Source of the DNA: Streptomyces sp. NBC_01267
GTDB lineage: Bacteria > Actinomycetota > Actinomycetes > Streptomycetales > Streptomycetaceae
Direction: 5' to 3'
DNA length: 64,000 nt
Assembly: GCF_036241575.1 (NCBI RefSeq)
Contig: NZ_CP108455.1
Location: 2,370,501-2,434,500, forward strand
Shown here: one piece after another, positions 8,926-19,944 of the stretch
How the letters are laid out: every line of letters starts with the position of its first letter
Numbering within the stretch: position 1 is the first letter of the stretch
Position numbers and translations under genes: made by a program
The notes under the pieces: model-generated
Told to the model about the DNA's origin: nothing
The model's input: only the letters and a program-made list of their open reading frames with translations
Database searches by the model: none

Positions 8926-10158
8926 TCAGTCGACCAGGTCCCGGACCACCGCGTCCGCCAGCAGCCGCCCCCGCAGGGTGAGTACCGCGCGTCCCGCCCC
9001 GTACGCCTCCGCCTCCAGCAGTCCGTCCGCCAGTGCGCGCCGGGAGGCCGCCAGGCCCGCCGGGGCCAGGACGGACAGCGGGCAGCCCTCGCGCAGGCGC
9101 AGTTCCAGCAGGATGCGCTCCACCCGGCGGTCCTCGGCGGGCAGGATCTCGCGGCCCGCGCCCGGAGACTTCCCGGACGCCAGGGCTGCCGCGTACGCGC
9201 CGGGGTGCTTCACGTTCCACCAGCGCACGCCGCCCACATGGCTGTGCGCGCCGGGGCCTGCGCCCCACCAGTCCGCGCCGCGCCAGTACAGCTCGTTGTG
9301 CAGGCAGCGGCCCGCTTCGGTGGTGGCCCAGTTGGACACCTCGTACCAGGAGAAGCCCGCGTCGGAGAGCACGGAATCGGCGATCAGATAGCGGTCGGCG
9401 TGTTCGTCGTCGTCCGTCATCGGGACCTCGCCGCGCCGGATCCGGCGGGCCAGCTGGGTGCCCTCCTCGACGATCAGCGCGTACGCGGAGACGTGGTCGG
9501 GGCCCGCGCCGACGGCCGCGTCCAGCGAGGCCCGCCAGTCGTCGTCGGACTCCCCCGGTGTGCCGTAGATCAGGTCGAGGTTGACGTGGTCGAAGCCCGC
9601 GGCCCGTGCTTCCGCGACGCACGCCTCGGGCCGTCCGGGGGTGTGCGTGCGGTCGAGGATCTTCAGTACGTGCTGCCGGGCGCTCTGCATCCCGAACGAG
9701 ATCCGGTTGAAGCCCCCGGCCCGCAGGGTCGCCAGGTACTCGGGGCCGACGGACTCCGGATTCGCCTCGGTGGTGATCTCGGCGTTCTCGGCGAGGCCGA
9801 ACTCGTCCCGGACGGCGGCGAGCATCCGTACCAGGTCGGCGGCGTCGAGCAGGGTCGGCGTACCGCCGCCGACGAAGACCGTGCTGACCGGCCGCGGGTC
9901 GTCGCCGAGCACCTTCCGGGCCAGCCGGACCTCTTCGGTGAGGGTCGACGCGTAGTTGTCCCGGGAGGCCAGCACGCCGCCCGAGCCGCGCAGTTCGGTG
10001 GCGGTGTAGGTGTTGAAGTCGCAGTACCCGCAGCGCGTCGCGCAGTAGGGCACATGCAGGTAGAAGCCGAGCGGCCGGTCACCCGCGCCCTCCAGGGCAT
10101 GACCGGGCAGCGCCCCGTCTTCGGGCACGGGTTCACCATCGGGCAGTACGGAAGGCAT
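8926..10158 (-). CDS. hemW: Heme chaperone HemW (radical SAM, formerly oxygen-independent coproporphyrinogen oxidase-like)
   Basis: 410 residues from ATG 10158 (M-P-S-V-L-P-D-G). The radical SAM cluster motif is 'Y-C-A-T-R-C-G-Y-C-D-F' (CxxxCxxC). Then come 'F-V-G-G-G-T-P', 'T-T-E-A-N-P-E-S' and, diagnostic for HemW, the heme-binding 'H-N-E-L-Y-W' motif near residue 305. HemW hands heme to apoproteins in the respiratory chain and is not a true HemN because the HemN-specific N-terminus is missing. It converges with the DUF3097 gene. A longer in-frame start at 10197 exists but adds non-conserved residues. Confidence 0.93.
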   Translation of the reverse strand: MPSVLPDGEPVPEDGALPGHALEGAGDRPLGFYLHVPYCATRCGYCDFNTYTATELRGSGGVLASRDNYASTLTEEVRLARKVLGDDPRPVSTVFVGGGTPTLLDAADLVRMLAAVRDEFGLAENAEITTEANPESVGPEYLATLRAGGFNRISFGMQSARQHVLKILDRTHTPGRPEACVAEARAAGFDHVNLDLIYGTPGESDDDWRASLDAAVGAGPDHVSAYALIVEEGTQLARRIRRGEVPMTDDDEHADRYLIADSVLSDAGFSWYEVSNWATTEAGRCLHNELYWRGADWWGAGPGAHSHVGGVRWWNVKHPGAYAAALASGKSPGAGREILPAEDRRVERILLELRLREGCPLSVLAPAGLAASRRALADGLLEAEAYGAGRAVLTLRGRLLADAVVRDLVD

Positions 10159-10258
10159 GTCCCCATTGTCACTCGGCTCGCGGGCCGCCCGGCCCACGCA
10201 GGTGCGTACCGGACGCCGCGGGGCAGACGGGACTTCCGGAACACGGCTTCTACCCGCG

Positions 10259-12190
10259 TCACTCCGCCCGCAGCACCAGCAGCGCCAGGTCGTCGTCGAG
10301 GGGCTCGATGCCGAATGCGTACACCGCGTGCTTGATCCGCTCGGCGACCCCCTGCGCGGTCAGTCCCGTGCAGTCCGCCAGCTCGGTCGCCAGTCCGTCA
10401 CCGTCATCGAACATGCGCGGACCCGCCCGCCGCTCGGTGACGCCGTCGGTGACACAGAGCAGGGTGTCGCCGGGCAGCAGGTCGAACGTCTCGCTCTCGT
10501 ACGCGACCCCCTCGATCACGCCGAGCAGCATCTGCGGGGCCGCCGCCGGCCGTACCGTGCCGTCCGGGCGCAGCAGCAGCGGCAGCGGGTGGCCGGCGCT
10601 GGAGAGGGTGCAGCGCACGCCGCCTCCGGCGAGCGGCACCAGTTCGCCGTAGAGCAGCGAGAGGAAGCGGGACTGGGGGTCCTCGGGCATGTCCTGGCCA
10701 CCGGCCACCGCGACCATCCGGGCCGCCGCCTCGGCCGTCTCCATCGCGTCGTCGAGGAGCAGTTTGTTGAGCCGGTCGAGCACACCGGAGACCTGGTAGC
10801 CCTCCCGGGCGAGCAGCCGCAGCCAGGGTCTGGCGAGGCCGGTGACGACCGCCGCCTCGGGGCCGCTGCCCTGGACGTCGCCGAGGGCGAAGCACCAGCG
10901 GCCCCCTGCGGCGTCGCCGGGGAAGACATCGTAGAAGTCGCCGCCGACGACGCCCTCGCCGCGCGGCTCGTAGACCAGGGCGCTGTCGACACCGGGGATC
11001 TCCGCGACGCTGCTGGGCAGCAGTCCGCGCTGGAGCACCCGGCTGATGGTGGCCTGCCGGGTGTACTGGCGGGCGGCGGCGATCGCCAGGGCGACCCGTC
11101 GCGCGAAGTCCTCGACCAGGCCGCTCACCTCCTCGGAGGCGCGCTGGAGTCCGGTCCGGCCGAGCAGCAGGGTGCCCAGCGGCCGGCCGGCCGCGAGCAG
11201 CCGGTAGCCGAGCGCCACCCCGTCCGTCCCGGCGGCTCCGGCGCCACCGGTGGCCCCGGGGGGCTCGTTCAGACCCGGCCACGGCACGGGCACGCCCGCA
11301 CCGCGGGCGGACTCCGGCAGCTTCGGGGGTTCCCTCTCCAGCGCGGCCCGCAGTTCGTCGATCCGGTTCTCCTTGGTGTGCCAGACCCGGGAGAGCCGCG
11401 GCCTGCGCCCCGGGCCGCCCGCCTCCGGGTCCAGCCAGACGGCGCACCAGTCGCCGAGCCTGGGCACCAGGAGCTGCCCGGCGAGCGCGGCGATCATGTC
11501 CTCGTCGAACTGTCCGGCGAGCAGTTCCGAGGCCTCGGCGAGGAACGACAGCGCGCCCCCGCTGCTCCACTCCCGGTCGTCCCCCGGCGCACGCCGGGGC
11601 GCGGGAGCCAGGATCTCGGCGGCCCGCAGGCCCCACTGGAGCCGCTGGTCACTGCCGGGGGCCGGGTGCGGGTCACCGTCGCCGACCGGCAGCCTGGTCC
11701 AGACGGTCTTGCGGCCGGTGTGGTACGTGATGCCCCAGCTCTCGGCCAGGGCCGAGACGAGCCGCAGTCCGCGTCCGTACTCGGGGATGCCGGGGTCCTG
11801 CTGCGCCTCCGGTTCGTTGCGCACCGCGCGCGCGGGGTGGTGGTCGGAGATCTCGACGACCAGCGCGGGCGGCTCGTCGGCGAGCGCCTCCTCCAGGCGG
11901 ACGAGCAGGTCGACCGTGGTACCCGCGTGCACCACGGCGTTGGTGACGAGTTCGCTGACGATGAGCACCGCGTCGTCGGCGAGCTGGTCGGTGAACCCGG
12001 TGGCGGTCGGCAGCCCGAGCGCGGTCCAGTCGGCGAGCGCGGCACGCACGAACCGGCGCGCGGCGGACGCGGCCAGTTGGTTGCCGGGCAGGCTGGTGCG
12101 GACCACCACGGACGGTGCGGCGACCGGTGGTGGTCCGGGAGGGCGTGCGGAGCGGACCGCTGTCTCCCTCTGCACGGGAATGGACACCAC
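10259..12190 (-). CDS. SpoIIE/RsbU-type PP2C phosphatase with HATPase and GAF-like domains
   Basis: 643 residues. Order: an anti-sigma-type HATPase domain (about 30-165, 'S-E-L-V-T-N-A-V-V-H-A-G' and 'G-R-G-L-R-L-V'), a GAF-like sensor region (about 210-375) and a SpoIIE phosphatase domain (about 395-640) with metal ligands in 'V-G-G-D-F-Y-D', 'G-D-V-Q-G-S-G' and 'D-D-D-L-A-L-L-V'. Such fusions dephosphorylate anti-anti-sigma factors and can bind or phosphorylate them, tuning sigma-B-like factors in streptomycetes. No anti-sigma partner is adjacent. The start is GTG 12190 or the next GTG codon. Confidence 0.9.
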   Translation of the reverse strand: MVSIPVQRETAVRSARPPGPPPVAAPSVVVRTSLPGNQLAASAARRFVRAALADWTALGLPTATGFTDQLADDAVLIVSELVTNAVVHAGTTVDLLVRLEEALADEPPALVVEISDHHPARAVRNEPEAQQDPGIPEYGRGLRLVSALAESWGITYHTGRKTVWTRLPVGDGDPHPAPGSDQRLQWGLRAAEILAPAPRRAPGDDREWSSGGALSFLAEASELLAGQFDEDMIAALAGQLLVPRLGDWCAVWLDPEAGGPGRRPRLSRVWHTKENRIDELRAALEREPPKLPESARGAGVPVPWPGLNEPPGATGGAGAAGTDGVALGYRLLAAGRPLGTLLLGRTGLQRASEEVSGLVEDFARRVALAIAAARQYTRQATISRVLQRGLLPSSVAEIPGVDSALVYEPRGEGVVGGDFYDVFPGDAAGGRWCFALGDVQGSGPEAAVVTGLARPWLRLLAREGYQVSGVLDRLNKLLLDDAMETAEAAARMVAVAGGQDMPEDPQSRFLSLLYGELVPLAGGGVRCTLSSAGHPLPLLLRPDGTVRPAAAPQMLLGVIEGVAYESETFDLLPGDTLLCVTDGVTERRAGPRMFDDGDGLATELADCTGLTAQGVAERIKHAVYAFGIEPLDDDLALLVLRAE

Positions 12191-12420
12191 AGTGCGGCTC
12201 CCTGACCAGATCTGACGTTGTGCCGCTTACGGCACCGCCAGAGTGACAGACTGAGCCCGCCCATATGCGCCGAGTCACTGAACTGGGTGACGCCGGATGC
12301 CAAACACACAGGTCAGCGGGGTGGCACGGGTGCGCCCGCGCGCGCCGGAGCGCACCGGGCGCAGGGCGTGAGCGGGGCCCGGACCGGCCCGTCCGCCCCA
12401 GGAGCCCCGCGAGCCCGCGT
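12191..12420. other. Intergenic, no gene seen
   Basis: 230 bp between the phosphatase start and the acyl-CoA ligase stop. It includes a small stem GTGCCG-ctta-CGGCAC (12220-12235) close to the phosphatase start, possibly an operator. I see no coding signal. Confidence 0.4.
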
Positions 12421-14301
<1,881 letters not shown>

Positions 14302-14357
14302 GACGTCGTCCTCCGGGCCTACGGGCAGCACTGCACGACTGGCTGGTGGCTGGTATT

Positions 14358-14371
14358 TAACTGGCGAGTAA
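14358..14371. promoter_or_regulatory. Possible operator upstream of the acyl-CoA ligase gene
   Basis: TAACT-GGCG-AGTAA, an imperfect palindrome in an otherwise AT-enriched stretch 57-70 bp upstream of the GTG start. The form (T-N-ACT-N4-AGT-N-A) resembles sites of TetR-type fatty-acid regulators, but the regulator is not known here. Confidence 0.35.
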
Positions 14372-14437
14372 CTAAGGATCAGAGTAGAGCGCCAGTGTCC
14401 GCCACGTAAGGGGGAGCAGGCGTGTGCTTCATAACGA

Positions 14438-14469
14438 ACGGGCCCCCGCACCGAGGTACGGGGGCCCGT
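14438..14469 (-). terminator. Terminator downstream of lepA
   Basis: Perfect 11-bp stem ACGGGCCCCCG / CGGGGGCCCGT with a 10-nt loop, followed on the minus strand by TTCGTTATG. It is 84 bp past the lepA stop. Confidence 0.75.
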
Positions 14470-14553
14470 CAGCCCGGTGCACGGAACCGCCTGCGCGTTC
14501 CGCCCTCCGGGTTACGACCTGGTCCACTGCGCCAGGCCGCTGTTCTGCTCCGG

Positions 14554-16422
14554 CTACTTCTTCTTGGCCTCGCCGGACTCGTCGGTGGACAGCACCGCGA
14601 TGAAGGCCTCCTGCGGGACCTCCACGTTGCCGACCATCTTCATCCGCTTCTTGCCTTCCTTCTGCTTCTCCAGCAGCTTCCGCTTACGGGAGATGTCACC
14701 GCCGTAGCACTTGGCGAGGACGTCCTTGCGGATGGCGCGGACGGTCTCACGGGCGATGACCCGGGCGCCGATGGCCGCCTGGATCGGCACCTCGAAGTTC
14801 TGCCGGGGAATGAGCTTCTGCAGCTTGGCGACGAGCCGCACCCCGTACGCGTACGCCTTGTCCTTGTGCGTGACGGCGGAGAAGGCGTCGACCTTGTCGC
14901 CGTGCAGCAGGATGTCGACCTTGACGAGCTGGGCGCTCTGCTCGCCGGTGGGCTCGTAGTCGAGCGAGGCGTAGCCGCGGGTCTTGGACTTCAGCTGGTC
15001 GAAGAAGTCGAAGACGATCTCGGCGAGCGGCAGGGTGTAGCGGATCTCTACGCGGTCCTCGGAGAGGTAGTCCATGCCGAGCAGGGCGCCGCGCCGGTTC
15101 TGGCAGAGCTCCATGATCGCGCCGATGAACTCGCTGGGGGCCAGCACCGTGGCGCGGACGACCGGCTCGTGCACCTTGTCGATCTTGCCCTCGGGGAACT
15201 CGCTCGGGTTGGTGACGGTGTGCTCGGTACCGTCCTCCATCTCCACGCGGTAGACCACGTTGGGGGCGGTGGCGATGAGCTCCAGGTTGAACTCGCGCTC
15301 CAGCCGCTCCCGGACCACGTCGAGGTGGAGCAGCCCGAGGAAGCCGACGCGGAAGCCGAAGCCCAGCGCCGCCGAGGTCTCCGGTTCGTACACCAGCGCC
15401 GCGTCGTTGAGCTGGAGCTTCTCCAGGGCCTCGCGCAGGTCCGGGTAGTCCGAGCCGTCCAGCGGGTAGAGCCCCGAGAACACCATCGGCTTGGGGTCCT
15501 TGTAGCCGCCCAGCGCCTCGGTGGCGCCCTTGTGCAGGGAGGTGATGGTGTCACCGACCTTGGACTGCCTGACGTCCTTCACACCGGTGATGATGTAGCC
15601 GACCTCGCCGACGCCCAGACCGTCGGAGGGGGTCATCTCCGGCGAGGAGACGCCGATCTCCAGCAGTTCGTGGGTGGCGTTGGTGGACATCATCCGGATG
15701 CGCTCGCGCTTGTTGAGCGAGCCGTCGATGACCCGGACGTACGTCACGACGCCGCGGTAGGAGTCGTAGACCGAGTCGAAGATCATCGCGCGGGCCGGGG
15801 CGTCGGCCGCGCCGATCGGGGCCGGGACGTCCTTGACGACGCGGTCGAGCAGGGCATCCACCCCGACGCCGGTCTTGGCCGAGACCTTCAGCACATCCTC
15901 CGGCTGGCAGCCGATGAGGTTCGCCAGCTCCTCGGAGAACTTCTCGGGCTGCGCGGCCGGCAGGTCGATCTTGTTGAGCACCGGAACGATCGTGAGGTCG
16001 TTCTCCATCGCCAGATAGAGGTTGGCGAGAGTCTGGGCCTCGATGCCCTGGGCGGCGTCCACCAGCAGAACCGTGCCCTCGCATGCCGCGAGGGAGCGGG
16101 AGACCTCATAGGTGAAGTCCACGTGACCAGGGGTGTCGATCATGTTCAGGACATGGGTCTTGCCCTGGCCGTCGCCCGTGGTGGGCGCCCAGGGCAGCCG
16201 GACCGCCTGGGACTTGATCGTGATGCCGCGCTCACGCTCGATGTCCATACGGTCGAGGTACTGAGCGCGCATCTGCCGCTGGTCGACCACACCGGTCAGC
16301 TGAAGCATCCGGTCGGCAAGGGTCGACTTGCCGTGGTCGATGTGCGCGATGATGCAGAAATTGCGGATCAGCGCCGGGTCGGTACGGCTCGGCTCGGGCA
16401 CGTGGGTAGGAGTCGCGGGCAC
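14554..16422 (-). CDS. lepA: Elongation factor 4 (LepA)
   Basis: 622 residues from GTG 16422, giving an N-terminus '[11 protein letters not shown]'. The translational GTPase has G1 'A-H-I-D-H-G-K-S-T', G3 'D-T-P-G-H', G4 'N-K-I-D' and the LepA-specific C-terminal domain ending in [18 protein letters not shown]4 back-translocates or remodels stalled 70S ribosomes and aids 30S assembly. Length matches the actinobacterial family. It is divergent from rpsT, the usual arrangement in streptomycetes, and has its own strong terminator. Confidence 0.97.
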   Translation of the reverse strand: MPATPTHVPEPSRTDPALIRNFCIIAHIDHGKSTLADRMLQLTGVVDQRQMRAQYLDRMDIERERGITIKSQAVRLPWAPTTGDGQGKTHVLNMIDTPGHVDFTYEVSRSLAACEGTVLLVDAAQGIEAQTLANLYLAMENDLTIVPVLNKIDLPAAQPEKFSEELANLIGCQPEDVLKVSAKTGVGVDALLDRVVKDVPAPIGAADAPARAMIFDSVYDSYRGVVTYVRVIDGSLNKRERIRMMSTNATHELLEIGVSSPEMTPSDGLGVGEVGYIITGVKDVRQSKVGDTITSLHKGATEALGGYKDPKPMVFSGLYPLDGSDYPDLREALEKLQLNDAALVYEPETSAALGFGFRVGFLGLLHLDVVRERLEREFNLELIATAPNVVYRVEMEDGTEHTVTNPSEFPEGKIDKVHEPVVRATVLAPSEFIGAIMELCQNRRGALLGMDYLSEDRVEIRYTLPLAEIVFDFFDQLKSKTRGYASLDYEPTGEQSAQLVKVDILLHGDKVDAFSAVTHKDKAYAYGVRLVAKLQKLIPRQNFEVPIQAAIGARVIARETVRAIRKDVLAKCYGGDISRKRKLLEKQKEGKKRMKMVGNVEVPQEAFIAVLSTDESGEAKKK

Positions 16423-16521
16423 GCAAGGTCCTGATTCTTGAGACGCGGGGCGTCTCGTCTCGGGCGATGGCGGATCGATACGTAGCTGCCATGGTCCCAC
16501 GACTGGGCACCGGAGCCCGTT

Positions 16522-16551
16522 TTGGGCTGGTGGGTGGACGGCTGATACCGT
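16522..16551 (+). promoter_or_regulatory. Candidate rpsT promoter
   Basis: TTGGGC (16522-16527), an 18-bp spacer and TACCGT (16546-16551) fit a housekeeping-sigma promoter. Transcription would start near 16558, leaving a leader of about 128 nt before the rpsT GTG. Confidence 0.45.
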
Positions 16552-16685
16552 GGTCAGCTGTGCCTCCTGCCCCCTTCGCACGAGTCCGTCGACGCGCATC
16601 GGTCACCCGAAACCGCTGAACCGGATCCGTACGGGTCGGCGTGGGGCACTCATCGAAATTCAATCGAACCTGAAAAGGCTCTTTC

Positions 16686-16952
16686 GTGGCGAACATCAAG
16701 TCCCAGATCAAGCGGAACAAGACCAACGAGAAGGCGCGCCTGCGTAACAAGGCCGTCAAGTCGTCGCTCAAGACCGCGATCCGCAAGGCCCGTGAGGCCG
16801 CTGTCGCGGGCGACGTCGAGAAGGCCACCGTGGCCGCTCGTCTGGCCTCGCAGCAGCTCGACAAGGCTGTCAGCAAGGGCGTCATCCACAAGAACGCCGC
16901 TGCCAACAAGAAGTCGGCCATCGCCAAGCGCGTTGCCGGTCTCGCTGCCTGA
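16686..16952 (+). CDS. rpsT: 30S ribosomal protein bS20
   Basis: 88 residues from GTG 16686. The sequence '[18 protein letters not shown]' and a helix rich in Lys, Arg and Ala are typical of S20, a primary 16S rRNA binder in the 30S body. It stands alone, divergent from lepA and convergent with holA. Confidence 0.97.
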   Translation: MANIKSQIKRNKTNEKARLRNKAVKSSLKTAIRKAREAAVAGDVEKATVAARLASQQLDKAVSKGVIHKNAAANKKSAIAKRVAGLAA

Positions 16953-17266
16953 ACGATTCGGTCCGACGTTCCGTCCGACTGACTTCGCATGACGGGCTCT
17001 CCGAGCCCAGCCGTCGTCCCGGACCCAGCGGTCCCTCTACCCGCTCCGGTACGACACCCCGCGCCGCACACGGCCTGCGTTCGCCACGCGGGTGCGGCGC
17101 ACAGATGCTTGAGCCGAAGGCCCCGCTGCCGTCCTTCCCCAGGACGGGAGCGGGGCCTTCGGCGTGCGTGGTGCGCGTCCCCCGGCGCGTGCTCCGGCGC
17201 GTGGTCGGGGCGGCTGCTCGGGGCGCCTGCTCGGGGCGTCTGCTAGGGGGCGCGGTCGGACAGGCC
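16953..17266. other. Intergenic region between rpsT and holA
   Basis: 314 bp between two converging genes. It contains the long hairpin at 17113-17163 and, at 17211-17245, three imperfect copies of CTGCTCGGGGCG. No coding signal is convincing on either strand. Confidence 0.5.
17113..17163. terminator. Bidirectional hairpin terminator between rpsT and holA
   Basis: Long inverted repeat: GCCGAAGGCCCCGCT and AGCGGGGCCTTCGGC form the outer stem and CCGTCCT / AGGACGG the inner stem around a TCCCC loop. The symmetric stem lies between convergent genes, so it can serve both strands. Confidence 0.8.
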
Positions 17267-18262
17267 CTAACGCCGGAGGCGGGCCGCGCGGGCCACCGTG
17301 ACCACGGCCTTCTCCAGCGCGTACTCCGGATCGTCGCCGCCGCCCTTGACCCCCGCGTCGGCCTCGGCGACGGCCAGCAGCGCGAGCGCGACCCCGTCCG
17401 GTGTCCAGCCGCGCATCTGCTGGCGCACCCGGTCGATCTTCCACGGCGGCATTCCCAGCTCGCGCGCGAGATCGGCGGGACGGCCGCCACGCGCCGAGGA
17501 GAGCTTGCCGATGGCGCGGACCCCTTGGGCCAGCGCGCTGGTGATCAGTACGGGAGCCACCCCGGTCGACAGCGACCAGCGCAGCGCCTCCAGCGCTTCG
17601 GCGGTCCGCCCCTCGACGGCCCGGTCGGCGACGGTGAAGCTGGACGCCTCGGCTCGGCCCGTGTAGTAGCGGCCGACGACGGCCTCGTCGATGGTGCCCT
17701 CGACGTCCGCGACGAGCTGGGAGGCCGCGCTCGCGAGCTCGCGCAGATCGCTGCCGATCGAATCGACCAGCGCCTGGCAGGCCTCGGGGGTGGCGGAACG
17801 GCCCAGGGCGCGGAACTCCGACCGTACGAAGGAGAGCCGCTCCGCGGGCTTGGTCGTCTTCGGGCAGGCGACCTCGCGGGCACCGGCCTTACGCGCGGCG
17901 TCCAGCAGTCCCTTGCCCTTGGCCCCTCCCGCATGGAGAAGCACCAGGGTGATCTCCTCGGCGGGAGCGCCCAGGTAGTCCTTGACGTCCTTGATCGTGT
18001 CGGCCGAGAGGTCCTGCGCGTTCCGCACGATCACGACCTTGCGCTCCGCGAAGAGCGAAGGGCTGGTCAGCTCGGCGAGCGTGCCGGGCTGGAGCTGGTC
18101 GGACGTGAGATCCCGGACGTCCGTGTCGGCGTCGGCGGCACGGGCGGCTGCGACCACCTGCTGCACCGCGCGGTCGAGCAGCAGGTCCTCCTGCCCGACG
18201 GCGAGGGTGACGGGTGCGAGGACGTCGTCGGCGGAATTCTGCTGGCTCTGTTTGCGGATCAT
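17267..18262 (-). CDS. holA: DNA polymerase III subunit delta
   Basis: 331 residues from ATG 18262. Delta opens the beta clamp within the clamp-loader complex. The sequence has 'L-A-V-G-Q-E-D-L-L-L-D-R-A' near residue 20 (the clamp-contact region of actinobacterial HolA), 'L-L-H-A-G-G-A-K-G-K-G-L-L' and the C-terminal helical collar ending 'Y-A-L-E-K-A-V-V-T-V-A-R-A-A-R-L-R-R'. Length and location next to rpsT and the com genes are standard. An open frame extends a further 300 codons upstream but its composition is that of a shadow. Confidence 0.94.
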   Translation of the reverse strand: MIRKQSQQNSADDVLAPVTLAVGQEDLLLDRAVQQVVAAARAADADTDVRDLTSDQLQPGTLAELTSPSLFAERKVVIVRNAQDLSADTIKDVKDYLGAPAEEITLVLLHAGGAKGKGLLDAARKAGAREVACPKTTKPAERLSFVRSEFRALGRSATPEACQALVDSIGSDLRELASAASQLVADVEGTIDEAVVGRYYTGRAEASSFTVADRAVEGRTAEALEALRWSLSTGVAPVLITSALAQGVRAIGKLSSARGGRPADLARELGMPPWKIDRVRQQMRGWTPDGVALALLAVAEADAGVKGGGDDPEYALEKAVVTVARAARLRR

Positions 18263-18319
18263 CGCGGTCCAGCATCCCACGGGGCACTGACACTCCCGTA
18301 CGTGGCGGAGAATGGCCAG

Positions 18320-18565
18320 GTGAGCGATGTGAGACATGTGCTGGTGCTGCCGGACCGCGACACCGCGGAGGAGGTGGCGGGGGAACTCGCCGACCGTTTC
18401 GGGGTGAGCCAGGAGCCCCAGCTCGTACGGGACGCGCTGGCCGGTGAGGACGACGCCGAGGACGCGCAGTGGCTGGTCGTCGTCGAGGATCCGGACGGGC
18501 GGCTGGCCCCCGCCGAGCTGGACACCTTCGCGGCGGAGTACGAAGGGTGGCTGGAGACGCCCTGA
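18320..18565 (+). CDS. Small conserved acidic protein, function unknown
   Basis: 81 residues from GTG 18320, with GGCGGAG 9 bp upstream. The product begins V-S-D-V-R-H-V-L-V-L-P-D-R-D-T-A-E-E-V-A and alternates beta and alpha elements with many Asp/Glu, like a small ferredoxin-fold regulator. No catalytic motif is visible. It starts 57 bp from the divergent holA start, so the two may share a regulatory region. Codon use (strong GC3) supports real coding. Confidence 0.7.
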   Translation: MSDVRHVLVLPDRDTAEEVAGELADRFGVSQEPQLVRDALAGEDDAEDAQWLVVVEDPDGRLAPAELDTFAAEYEGWLETP

Positions 18566-18575
18566 GGCGCGGCCC

Positions 18576-18610
18576 TGGCCTGGCCTGGCCTGGCCAGGCC
18601 TGGCCTGGCT
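18576..18610. repeat. TGGCC pentamer array between the small acidic protein and the YceI gene
   Basis: Seven tandem TGGCC-type pentamers (one AGGCC, one TGGCT). The array contains the perfect palindrome GGCCTGGCCAGGCC, so it can fold as a hairpin and may act as a terminator for the converging genes. Confidence 0.7.
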
Positions 18611-18624
18611 AAGAGTTTGTCCCG

Positions 18625-19524
18625 TCAGGGCGTGTTCGGGGCGGCCTTCTTCACGATCTGGATGTCCAGGTCGATGGTGACGCTGTTGCCGACCGCCGCG
18701 ATACCCCGGGCCAGCATGGTCTGCCAGGTGACGGTGAAGTCCTCCCGGTGCAGTTCGGTGGTGGCCCGGCAGGCGGCGCGGATCTCGCCCTCCATGCCGT
18801 TGCCGATGCCCAGGTACTGCGTGTCGAGCGTGACGGTGCGGCTGACACCGTGCAGGGTGAGCGCGCCGGTCACGCCCCAACGGCTGCCGCCGCGGTGGAC
18901 GAAGCGCTCGCTGTAGAACTCCAGCGTCGGGAAGTGCGCCACGTCGAGGAAGTCGCCGGAGCGCAGATGGTCGTCGCGCATCTGGACGTTGGTGTCGATG
19001 GACGCCGCGTCGATGATCACGTGCATGGCCGACTGCTCCATGTGGTCCGCGATCCTGACCGCTCCGGCGAAGGTGTTGAAACGGCCGTGGATACGCGCCA
19101 TCCCGATGTGCCGGGCGGTGAAGCTGATGTGCGAGTGCGTCGGCTCGATCTCCCACTCGCCGGGTTCCGGCAGCGTGGGGGGCTGGGCGATCTGGAGGGT
19201 CACCCCGCCCATGGCGGCGTGACCGCCCTCGGTCACGGTGACGTTCCCGTGGAAGGGGGTGAAGCCCTCGGCGGTGACGGCGAGCCGGTACTCACCGGCG
19301 GGGACGGTGGTGAACACGGAGCCGTACGGGTCGGTCTCACCGCCCACGGTCCTGCGGCCCATCCTGTCGGTGAGGACGAACTCGGCCTGCTGCACAGGCT
19401 CGTTGACCGGATCGAGCACCCGGCAGGTGAGCACGCCCCCGCGCTCGGGGACCGTCAGCTCTCCGAGGAGGCCGCCGCTGCGGGCGACGCCGGTGGACCT
19501 GCTGCCAAACCAACGGCTGAACAC
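18625..19524 (-). CDS. YceI-like protein with N-terminal carboxypeptidase-regulatory-like domain
   Basis: 299 residues. The first part (about 25-110) is a transthyretin-like beta-sandwich ('G-G-V-L-T-C-R-V-L-D-P-V-N-E-P-V-Q-Q-A-E-F' and 'V-P-A-G-E-Y-R-L-A-V-T-A-E-G-F'). The second (about 120-295) is the YceI lipocalin-like barrel with 'W-E-I-E-P-T-H-S-H-I-S-F-T-A-R-H' and 'V-T-G-A-L-T-L-H-G-V-S-R'. YceI proteins bind polyisoprenoid or other amphiphilic ligands. No export signal is obvious, so this version is probably cytoplasmic or non-classically exported. The fusion is common in streptomycetes and its ligand is unknown. Confidence 0.85.
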   Translation of the reverse strand: MFSRWFGSRSTGVARSGGLLGELTVPERGGVLTCRVLDPVNEPVQQAEFVLTDRMGRRTVGGETDPYGSVFTTVPAGEYRLAVTAEGFTPFHGNVTVTEGGHAAMGGVTLQIAQPPTLPEPGEWEIEPTHSHISFTARHIGMARIHGRFNTFAGAVRIADHMEQSAMHVIIDAASIDTNVQMRDDHLRSGDFLDVAHFPTLEFYSERFVHRGGSRWGVTGALTLHGVSRTVTLDTQYLGIGNGMEGEIRAACRATTELHREDFTVTWQTMLARGIAAVGNSVTIDLDIQIVKKAAPNTP

Positions 19525-19763
19525 TTTTCACGAACCCCCGTGCGTAGGACCGATCCTCGGTCGCACGCACAGCAGGACGTCGTTGTCGGGGCGGCGACCC
19601 GTTGACGAATAGACATTCGATCATTGTGGGGGCGTTCTGGGCAAACTGTGCTGGTCGTGGGGGTTGGCGTCACCTGTCACGACTTGTACTCCCTGCGAAG
19701 TGGACGAACCCGTACCGCCGGAGACGTCCCGCAGCACCGGCACCCGGTGCTGCCGCGCGGAGT

Positions 19764-19812
19764 CCTCGGGTCTACGTGCGGAGGCCTCGGGTCTACGTGC
19801 GAGGACCTCGGG
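19764..19812. repeat. 21-bp tandem repeat, 2.3 copies
   Basis: The unit begins CCTCGGGTCTACGTGCG; copies start at 19764, 19785 and (partial) 19806. It is near-identical, implying a recent duplication. Confidence 0.8.
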
Positions 19813-19885
19813 GCAGCCGTCCGGGTCCCGCCGCACGGCAGGCGTCCAGGTCACGCCGTACGACCGACGTCCGAGAGCGGCCGCT

Positions 19886-19942
19886 GCCATCGCCGTCGCC
19901 ATCGCCATCGCCATCGCCGTCGCCGTCGCCATCGCCGTCGCC
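19886..19942. repeat. GCC(A/G)TC hexamer array abutting the comEC stop
   Basis: About 9.5 units of GCCATC/GCCGTC, ending 2 bp before the comEC stop codon at 19945-19947. This is a candidate length-variable locus at the end of comEC. Confidence 0.85.
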
Positions 19943-19944
19943 GG

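Larger units (their letters stand above)
19525..19944. other. Repeat-rich intergenic region between YceI gene and comEC
   Basis: 420 bp without a credible gene. It holds two tandem arrays (19764-19812 and 19886-19942). Open frames across it are artefacts of the repeats. Confidence 0.5.

Noticed and set aside
19621..19932. 103-codon frame after comEC
   Set aside because: Begins inside the hexamer repeat (M-A-T-A-T-A-M-A-M-A) and has no conserved features.
19886..19942. CRISPR-like array
   Set aside because: The hexamers are contiguous with no spacers, and no cas gene is present.
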